Origin: Tetracentron sinense
Lineage: Eukaryota; Streptophyta; Magnoliopsida; Trochodendrales; Trochodendraceae
DNA length: 64,000 nt
NCBI GenBank assembly: GCA_015143295.1
Contig: CM026565.1
Span: 25,490,052-25,554,051, forward strand
Direction of reading: 5' to 3'
Below, one piece after another: positions 56,388-64,000 of the stretch (positions are counted from its first letter, which is position 1; each line of letters opens with the position of its first letter). The notes beneath the pieces are model-generated. The model was not told the origin of the DNA. It saw only the letters and a program-made list of their open reading frames with translations, and searched no databases. Position numbers and translations under genes: made by a program.

Positions 56388-56492
56388 TGTTTAGGGGGAG
56401 CTTACCTCAATTTTTTTATTGAATTTATATTTTGAGGGAGAGTTTGTTCTCATTTTATTTCATTATTATGTCATCATCAAAAAGGGGTTGAT
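56388..56492 (+). other. Purine tracts before the Sirevirus right LTR
   Basis: TTTAGGGGGAGC (56391), TTTGAGGGAGAG (56440) and CAAAAAGGGGTTGA (56480-56491) lie in the last 105 bases before the LTR at 56493. Several polypurine tracts in this position are a reported Sirevirus trait. The last is best placed to prime plus-strand DNA. Confidence 0.65.
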
Positions 56493-58201
56493 TATTAGCT
56501 TAAAGGTTACAACCATAGGTACCCTTAATAATTTTGATGATAACACAATAATGAAATGACCATTATGTTACTAATGTCTCTAATAAGTTCATGTGAAATC
56601 CAGTTTATAAAGAGCATTAGCAAACCATCCAAGGGGCAAAGGATAGAAATGATATCAAGCATAAAAAGGATCCACAAAGCAAACCATCTAATCAAATTGA
56701 AGATCCAAAGCAAAAGAGCTAAACTCATGACATGAAGAAGAATATCCACTAAGAAGCAATCTTGGTCATAAAGATGAAATCAAAGAAGACAAATCAAGAT
56801 CAAGTTTAAAAGACACTGAAGACTCTCCAACTAGAAGATTAAAGGTCTTATATTTGAAGTTTGAGAGTTCTTAGGACAATTGTAAAAATTCCTCATAGTT
56901 TGAAGTTTGAAAAATCAATGACCTAGAATGACCTTAGGAACCTTAAAGAACATATTTGCATATCATTCTAAGGCCCTAAGATGTCAATTTAAATAGGCAT
57001 AATCTTGAGAAAGTATAGCTAGTTGACCAATTTAATCATACTCATCAACTAGGAATGATTTAAATAAGTTTTCTGTGAATAACAGAAGACCAGTCGACTA
57101 ATTCTTGCGGCTCATAAAAACCAGTCGACTGATTCATGCTCTGTGTCATGAATAGACATTGTTATCAAAACCAGTCGACTAGTTTTTACTAGCTATAAAA
57201 ATCAGTCGACTTGGGTTCTGGAGTTACTGGAATTAGTTGGTATAAAATCAGTCGACTGATTTGTCAAGAGACAAAAAAACCAGTCGACTAATTGCTCGCA
57301 ATAGGCCATTTAATGCTCATAACAGCTCATCAAAACCAGTAGATTGATTCATGCTTTGTGTCATGAATAGACATTGTTATCAAAACCAGACGACTAGTTC
57401 TCACTGGTTATAAAAATCAGTCGACTTATTTGGCTTCTAGAGTTATTGAAATTGGCTGGTATAAAACCAGTCGATTGATTTGTCAAGAGACAAAAAAAAC
57501 CAATCGACTGATTTGCTTGTAATAGGGCATTTAATGCTCATAACGGCTAGTTTCGCATCCAATGCTCCTCCAACAACCATAATTTTTCTTGGGCTATAAA
57601 TTGGAGTCATTTATGAACTACAAACAACCTTTGATCATCCTATTAACTCCAATCATTCACTCAAAGTTTAGATTTCTACATTCATTAAGAAAAAACCCTA
57701 AATCCCAATAGAATCAAATTTGAGCTATTCAACTTCATTCTTTGAGAGACTCTTAATGAGCATTCAAGTGATCATCCAACTCATTTTAGGAGCAATTTCT
57801 GATTGAAAATCATTTTCATACATCTATTATATTTGAAATCAAGAATCGGTGAATTCTTGTCATTGGAGCAGGAAGCTTTATTGAAGGGAAGTCAAGAGAG
57901 GTTTTCTCTTGCAAGTATAAAGGTCTGGTCTTCACCAGTGAAGAAGATTGTGCAATAGTGGATCGTGTTGAATCCTCAAGTGGGTAGCTTGAGGCGGGGT
58001 CGTAGGCGAGAAGCCGAACCTTGATATCATATCGCTGTGTTTGATCTCTTACTCTCTTTTCTTTTAGCTACTGTTTTATTGCTTGTTGCTTTGATTACAT
58101 TTCAATTAATAGCTTAAAATATTTGAAAATGAATTAGGATAAAGTTTTAATATGACAAGACCCTATTCACCCCCACTCTAGGGTCACATAGTTGGGCAAC
58201 A
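56493..58201 (+). repeat. Right LTR of the Sirevirus (1,709 bp)
   Basis: Starts TATTAGCTTAAAGG and ends GTTGGGCAACA. 57088-57516 contains eleven ACCAGTCGACTGATT-type palindromes. The stretch from 57118 to about 57548 is two tandem copies of a 215-bp unit (each with TGTGTCATGAATAGACATTG and CATTTAATGCTCATAAC). TATA box at 57595-57601 (GGCTATAAATTGG). Confidence 0.87.
57088..57601 (+). promoter_or_regulatory. Sirevirus LTR promoter: palindrome array plus TATA box
   Basis: Eleven CAGTCGACTG-like sites arranged in two 215-bp repeats stand 85-500 bp upstream of TATAAAT (57595). Dense palindromic motifs in the LTR are a reported Sirevirus feature; a role as transcription-factor or structural sites is inferred. 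Confidence 0.6.
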
Positions 58202-58209
58202 AATGGGAA

Positions 58210-58872
58210 CTAAGAGGAGAACAACAGTAAGAGTGAGTATCAAATGTGATTTTTTGCCCGATGTGAGAGGGGCATTTTTATCCGAATTAATTAGCTTATA
58301 CACTTGCAACTGAAGAGAAATAAGTATTGAAAATGTGAGCCTCTTTAGGGGTTTTTTAATTAGTGAGCCCATTTCCGTAAAAATGTACCTTCACTGTGAA
58401 TGTCCCAAGTGTGCTATGTGCTATGATGTGAAGTCTAGACAAAGATTTTGAAGTTTGAACCCAAGATCACTGATTTTGGACTGCTGAAGTTGTCTCAAAG
58501 AACTGGCTTCTGATTGGACTTCTTTAGGATCCAGGGACCAAAGAGGTACAAGACTATAAAGTGGGCCCTGAACCTTCCTATCACCACAAATGTTGATGTT
58601 TATAGCTATAGACTTTCCCATTTAGAGATTGTGAAAGGCATTTGAATTGATAGGTGGTTGGAGATTTTGAAGAAGTGGCTACTTTGAAGAGGTTTGGCAA
58701 GGTTAATAGCATGTTTTTGCTCATAGACAGTATGTAAGATTGAAGGAGAAGAGCAGTTCTGTCCTTTATCTTTCTTTCTTTTTTGGTTAATTGGAATTTT
58801 CGTAACTTTGGTATATACTATTAAAAGTTGGGGTTCGTATAGCACCACCTTTCATTTTATCAATAAATGGAG

Positions 58873-58908
<36 letters not shown>

Positions 58909-59100
58909 TTTAGTATCACCAATACAATTAATCTCGATTAGCAATGTTAAAACTTATTCATTTCTTAGTGCATTGGAGATCCTATAATTTAAAGTTGGGT
59001 CAAACGGTGGGCATATGAACTGCCACACAACTCATAGGAATTGGATCTCAGACCAACCACATGAGAGATACACATAAAAGTGAAGAAACAATAGGATCAC
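58210..59100. other. Intergenic DNA with a (TA)n microsatellite
   Basis: No gene recognised. A TA run of about 14-15 units lies at 58876-58904. Short frames at 58421-58848 (minus) lack domains. Confidence 0.4.
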
Positions 59101-59106
59101 AAGAGA

Positions 59107-59905
59107 GTGAGCCTAGTCCAAGGTTCAAAGGGACTGAGATTTCATGATTCCGGAGGGGTCCGAAATGAAATTTATCGAAATTTTGATATTTTGGACAAAA
59201 TCTCACCGAAATTGGTTTTATTCTTGAAATTGGCTAAGAAATTTCAAATTTTTGGAATTTCTTCTAATTTTTTTTGTACTTCTTATTATTTATTATTGAT
59301 TCTTTTATTTTTATACATTTTTAAAGTATGTAGTATATAGTATATAGTTATAAGTATATTTTATACATATACTATAATTATATAATTTACACAGATGGTT
59401 TACAGTTTATACATTAATATAATATAGTTTACATAATATTAAGCATACAATTAATTTATATTTATAAACTATAAAGTATGTTTGTAGCTATACATTAATA
59501 TAACATAGTTATCACCTATTTAATTAATAAATTATTAGATATATTAGTAGGTTAGTATGAGTGTTTTAAGTGTCTTAATATTTAGCTTTTTTTAGTTTAA
59601 TAGGTTATATATATGTTTAAAGGGGTTTTAAGTATCTAAATTTATTAGGTAGCTAATTATAATAATGTATTAATAATTAATTAAATTTATAATCTAGTAA
59701 TAAAATAATATTATTATTATTTTATTATATAAAATTTAAATTTTCAGAAAATTCATTAAATATATCAAAAATTATTTTTAAAATGTCAGCAAGATTTCAA
59801 CCAAAGTTTTTGGAAATTTTAAATTTAAGCCGAAATCTTACAAAACGATATTATAATCATCTCAATTTTTTGGGGTATGTGTAATCATTTATCCACATTA
59901 TTATG
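59107..59905. repeat. AT-rich dispersed repeat with CCGAAAT/GAAATTT words
   Basis: Opens GGGTCCGAAATGAAATTTAT and ends near AAGCCGAAATCTTACAAAAC. The style matches 15270-15610, suggesting two members of one family. No coding capacity; termini not resolved. Confidence 0.4.
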
Positions 59906-59968
59906 TTAGGAATAGGGATGTATTCGAGTTGAGCTTGACATCATTTATCTACATTAGTATGTCAGGAA

Positions 59969-60635
59969 TAGGGGGTGTATTTAAGCCAAGCTTGGCCAAG
60001 TTTGAGCTTGGCTTGAACATGCTCAAGCTCATCATGAGCTTGATTCGAGCTCGAATATTTAGGCTTGAGCTCGAACTTTATTCAAGCCGAGTAGAGCTCG
60101 GGATGGCTCAAGCTTGATTCACATAATTAATTCGTTCAATTTTGCATGATTTTAATAAAATTATTATTGATAAATTACAATACAAGAAATTATAGAAAAT
60201 TAATACATTCATATACGAAAAATAAGATTTGAGGCTAGTCCTTTGGTCCAAAGAGTAGAGATCGAGTTAGATCAGAATTTCTACTTCAAGCTTTTTAACT
60301 GCTACATGTTATTGTTATTTAGTAAACTTACTTATTATAAATTAAAAATTATTACAATCTATGATAAAGAAAGTTACAAATAATATTTTGCATTAATATA
60401 GATAATATTATTTAAAAAATTGTGAATATATATAATATTTTGAGTTGAGCCAAATTGAGCCCTAAACAAGTCGAGTTGAATCAAACATGGTCTAGCTTGA
60501 GCTTGGCTTGATTAAACATACAAGCTCAAATAAAAGCTTAGCTTGATTGGTTCAAGCCTGAAAAGCCAGCTTGTCAACTCAAATGAGTCGAGCTGAGTCG
60601 AATCGACGAACTAGCTTGGCTTAAGTGCAAACCTA
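59969..60635. mobile_element. hAT-type non-autonomous element (667 bp)
   Basis: The ends TAGGGGGTGTATTTAAGCCAAGC and GCTTGGCTTAAGTGCAAACCTA are imperfect inverted repeats. 8-bp flanks GTCAGGAA (59961-59968) and GTTAGGAA (60636-60643) match at seven of eight. Both arms are dense in AGCTTGGCTTGAGC words; the core is AT-rich. The left flank and first 30 bp of the element occur a second time at 59905-59938. Confidence 0.65.
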
Positions 60636-60865
60636 GTTAGGAATTAGGTTACTACAAATGGTAGGCCTCTCAACCACCATACTATCCAAACTTAAGTCTG
60701 AGTTCTCTAAAAGGGAACATACATCCTATCATTGAACAAGCCAAGGGACACCATGTCACGAACCAAAATCCCACCAAGATCCTTAGTAGAACTTTGACTC
60801 GAAACACTGCATTGGTTTGACATCTCATCTCAAGATATCTTATCTTAACAAGCATATAAGGGATA

Positions 60866-62269
60866 CTAAAACATAGAGGTGTCAAACGGGCCGTGCCGGC
60901 CACGAATGGGCAACCCATTCATGCTTCATGTCGTGTCATGCTAGTCCACCTAATTAAACGTGTCATGTCATGCCGATCCATGAACAAAATATGGAGGCCT
61001 AGGCATGACCCATGGCGGGCCTTGTCGTGGCGGGCAAGTGGGTCGTGCTTGGGCCAGCTCGCGTGCTTTTTTTTTTTGTTTTGTAAATTTTTAAATTAAA
61101 TTTATAATTGTAAAATTAAAATACAAAGGCATCATTATTAGTCTAAAATTAAAAAAAGTTATCATTTTATTTATCTCTGAAATTTTTAAAACAACTATAC
61201 AAGCAGTTGGTACAATACAAAATTCTAAATAAATGTGAGAATTGCATCACTATAGTTTGAGTACATCCCAACTAGGTTGGTACCTACCCAACTATCAATC
61301 GTTTGCATTGCTCAAGCCTTACAAGTTACAATAATGAAAAAAAAAATAGAATATCATCACTAATTCGGTTTGTTGCTTATATCTAAGTTTGCAAATTCTT
61401 CGGCTATATCATCCTTCGTGTCTTGTAGTCATAGTTCCCCATCCTGACAATCCTTTATGCATATTAAACACTCCAAAATTTCGGGAGTTAATCTGTTCCT
61501 CCTCTCGGTCAATATTCTACCACCTGCACTAAAAGCAGACTCTGATGCTACTATTGAAGCTGGAGGTGTTAGTAGATCACGTGCCATGATGGAAAGCATA
61601 GGAAAATTTCTTTCATGTGTTTGCCACCATGTCAAAATGTCAAATTGGGCTAGCTCCTCGTGGGTAAGAAATCCAGTTCAATCAGTGTCTAAATATTTGA
61701 AAAGCTCAGTACGTATAGAGCTTACAGTTCGTGTTTGGACAATTGCAATAGCTGACCAAGCTATGTCATTAATATTAAAAGAAGTGAATGAAGAAGAAGA
61801 AGTAGGTCTTATATTCTTAGAATATTTAGAATCATATGTTTGATAAATTGAACTTAATAAGTTATTAATTTCTTCCCCACTAATAATTTGTTCAATTTTT
61901 AAAAACAAACAAATTCCAAGCTATTTATTTGTTGGGAATGCTATTTTGGTCATTTGTGAGCTTAAATGACCGATTTCCACTTTTACCCCTCAAACTAGCC
62001 GTTTTATGGTTGTTTGAGGGCTATAAATGTTTTTTTTTTGTAAAGAGTTGTTGGAGAAGGCGGGCTAAGCGGGCCATGTCGTGCCCGTGAGACCACCGTG
62101 TCGTGTCCGTGCCTGTCTCACGTGTCGTGTTGGTCCATTAGCAAAAAAACAGGGCCCAGGCCCAGGCCCAGCCCACTAGGCGGGTCATGCCGTGCCGACC
62201 CACACATTAAACGTATCGGGCTGGGCCGGCCCACGGGCCGCGGGCCATTTTTACACCTCTACTAAAACA
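60866..62269 (-). mobile_element. hAT transposon with perfect 8-bp duplication (internally deleted, 1,388 bp)
   Basis: Element proper is 60874-62261: TAGAGGTGTCAAACGGGCC at the left and GGGCCATTTTTACACCTCTA at the right. CTAAAACA flanks it on both sides (60866-60873 and 62262-62269). GC-rich arms full of GGGCC/CGTGTCGTG words surround an AT-rich middle that carries the C-terminal part of a hAT transposase. Autonomous hATs are usually 3-4 kb, so the N-terminal half (BED finger, catalytic core) is gone. Confidence 0.92.
61429..61908 (-). pseudogene. hAT transposase C-terminal (dimerisation) domain, with one in-frame stop
   Basis: The minus strand reads ELFKYLDTD, a TGA at about 61676, then ELAQFDILTWWQ, FPMLSIMARDLL, PPASIVASESAFSAGGRIL and LTPEILECLICIKD. 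WW....FP.LS.MARDLL..P.S.VASE.AFS.GGR is the hAT-family dimerisation signature of Ac-like transposases, which bind the terminal repeats and cut. Only about 160 codons remain, and the rest of the protein is absent. Apart from the single stop the frame is well kept, suggesting a fairly recent loss. It cannot encode an active enzyme. Confidence 0.85.
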
Positions 62270-62489
62270 TGAACCTAAAAATTTCTTTAACTAAACTTCA
62301 ATTTTAAAATTAATAGGAAACTGAACCTTGACAATCTGAATCATACATCAAGATCGCAAAATCAATAAACTTAACCTAAACATCTACCCAAAATATCTTA
62401 TTACAACTCATCAATTTAAAAGTCTAATTAACCAAAACTCAGAAGTATGGATATCTATTCAAATGATTCTCCTCCGCCTGGTACCTTCA

Positions 62490-64000
62490 TGTCGCGACCC
62501 AAAATCCTCCTCGAAGTTATGGGACTTTGGTTCGTGACTTATACTTCAAACTATCCTGCAAGAGCATTTAAAGCAATGCTAAAAAGCGGAAGCTAAATTT
62601 TTCTTAACAAATAACACTTAACCGTATTCCAAGCATAAAACAAAATCGAATAAAATAGAAGTTTAAAAAGTAAATCAATCTAACACAATCAAAATCATAG
62701 GTGGACATCCCCACCTCAAAGTAACTCCAAGTCTATATACACAGGTCACTCCCTTACCAATAATCCAAATTATGCCACTTGTCAAGGCCTTTGTCTACTC
62801 TCAGGTGTTCTTTCTCGACACCCTCTTTAATGTACTCTTCTTCCACCCACGGAGCTGGAGCACAGATATCAAAAGGAGGACCTGTTGACAATAAAGTTCA
62901 GCTGAGCATGGAAGGCTCAGCGTATACTAACAACAAAACAATACAGTTATAAAACGATAATAGGATTTCATAAGTAGTTCATATATAATTCAACTTCAGA
63001 AACATAACATTCTTCATGTCAAACATACAGAAATCATAGTTTCGATATTCATGTGCATACTTTTCAAAACTATATACTTTATTTTACTTTCTTCGAAAAT
63101 TACATGCTTTTATCATCTTCTTCATGTCTTTTTACTTTTACTTTTACATCTTTCCTTCTTTCATTTAACTTAGTCAAGTTAATCCACTTTGCTTGGAATA
63201 TCAGATGGTTAGTGTTAGTGTCTGGTCTGACATACACTAAACACCCACCCAATAATATCCTTATTCGTTCTTTTACTTGAGATCAGATGACTAATGTCGG
63301 TACCCGATCTGACGTACATCAGCATCCTCCAAATAGCCTTATCATACTTGGGATATCAGATGGTTAGTGTCGGTGCCTGGTCTGACGTATTCTAAACACC
63401 CATCCAATAACATATTCTTCTTTGTTTTACTTGAGATTAGATGATTAGTGTCGGTGCCTAGTCTAACGTACACTAGCATCCTCCCAATAGCTTATTCTTT
63501 TCTTTTCTTCCTTTTCTTTCTTTCACTTTTTCTTTTCAGATACCCGTACTTATACAAAAATCCCGATCACACATATACAAGTGATCATATAACATTTGTA
63601 AGTGACATATAGGCAATAAAACTTTAACAACGTAGCATATGCATTTCAATTGTCAATTCATAATTCTAAGCATGCTCACATGTCATTTAGGTACACAATT
63701 TCATTCTTAAAGCATATTCTTCATCAATTCAATGTATCATTATTTCTCCTTTTTCATAATTAAACTTCCACACGAGTAATTTAGTCAAAATTTACATAGA
63801 CATTTCATCAAACACTTAATCTTTCTCATTTACTTAAATATATAATTCATACAAATCTTTCAATAGAGCTAAACTATTTCATTTCACTATTTTCATGCTT
63901 CCTTTTTAATTTTTCATGAGGAATTCACAATAAAGAGTATTAATACAAGAAACTCTTCAACAAATCATAGGATAGCATGCATTTCATTAAATTAAAGCTA
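62490..64000 (-). mobile_element. LTR F (Tekay/Del-like), minus orientation, runs off the window
   Basis: TGTCGCGACCCAAAATCCTCC at 62490 matches the end of LTR D. The following AAGCGGAAGCTAAA and GGTGGACATCCCCACC have counterparts in D (AGCGGAAGCGTAAAC, GGTGGACATGCCCACC). The 5-bp flank on the left would be CTTCA. The LTR start lies beyond 64000, so it cannot be told whether this is a solo LTR or an element end. Confidence 0.75.
63195..63490. repeat. ~155-bp higher-order tandem repeat in LTR F
   Basis: The anchor TCAGATGGTTAGTGTCGGTG recurs at about 63201, 63283, 63356 and 63437. Steps of 82, 73 and 81 bp mean alternating half-units that form a 155-bp dimer present twice. Confidence 0.85.

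Larger units (their letters stand above)
44114..58201 (+). mobile_element. Sirevirus-type Copia LTR retrotransposon (decayed, with nested insertions)
   Basis: LTRs at 44114-44814 and 56493-58201 share both ends (TATTAGCCTAAAGGTTACAA and GGGTCACAT..GTTGGGCAACA). Flanks GATGG (44109-44113) and AATGG (58202-58206) agree at four of five bases. A decayed initiator-Met primer site follows the left LTR. Gag and pol (protease, integrase, reverse transcriptase, RNase H order) follow, then an extra 3' ORF typical of Sireviruses, then purine tracts. A Helitron-like element (49901-51197) and solo LTR D (52911-55845) are inserted in it. All frames are broken. Confidence 0.88.
60754..62489 (-). mobile_element. 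LTR E fragment (Tekay/Del-like), minus orientation, split by a hAT element
   Basis: TGTCACGAACCAAAATCCC at 60754 and the TTTGACTC that follows match the ends of LTRs D and F. It continues after the hAT element at 62270 and runs to 62489, where LTR F starts abruptly. Only about 340 bp of its own sequence is present; the rest is either lost or beyond LTR F. Confidence 0.55.

Overview
The window looks like repeat-rich nuclear DNA of a flowering plant. Gene density is very low. The only intact gene has the exon layout and motifs of a plant WRKY transcription factor. Nearly everything else is plant transposable elements: Tat/Ogre-type Gypsy, Tekay/Del-like Gypsy LTRs, Sirevirus-type Copia, hAT, Mutator-like, Helitron-like, SINE and foldback elements. 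The species cannot be named from the sequence.

Layout. 1-14036 is a large Tat/Ogre-type LTR retrotransposon cut by the window start. It has a 3,554-bp right LTR, a decayed gag and no pol, and three tandem arrays of 81-, 64- and about 123-bp units before its polypurine tract. Its right end abuts a minus-strand coding fragment (14042-14189) that resembles the leucine-zipper exon of the intact WRKY gene 8.4 kb away, so a tandem WRKY paralogue may have been split by the insertion. 14.2-22.6 kb is intergenic DNA with an LTR-like promoter block, microsatellites, a tandem array of about 145-bp CACGTG-bearing units, a Mutator-like terminal repeat, a SINE with a 12-bp target duplication and an inverted-repeat element. 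22628-23983 (minus) is a complete four-exon group IIa (WRKY40-like) gene, with a TATA box and three W-boxes upstream. 24.4-32 kb is AT-rich with small foldback elements, a perfect 46-bp palindrome and a hAT-type MITE.

32.0-43.8 kb holds three long solo LTRs of one Gypsy family: A (perfect AAAAG duplication), B (perfect ATAAA duplication) and C, which is nested inside B. B itself sits in an AT-rich foldback that also hosts a 1.3-kb Mutator-like element. 44.1-58.2 kb is a decayed Sirevirus-type Copia element with gag, pol and an extra 3' ORF. It is interrupted by a Helitron-like element and by a minus-strand solo LTR (D). A palindrome cluster from its LTR recurs with a TATA box upstream of the extra ORF. 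58.2-64 kb contains a hAT MITE, a deleted hAT transposon with a perfect 8-bp duplication inside an LTR fragment (E), and the start of another minus-strand LTR (F).

How it works together: the host function here is one stress-type transcription factor gene, possibly once a tandem pair, within nested transposon layers. Insertion order can be read from the nesting: Sirevirus before Helitron and LTR D; foldback before the Mutator-like element and LTR B; B before C; LTR E before hAT. All assignments come from reading the sequence; no database search was made.
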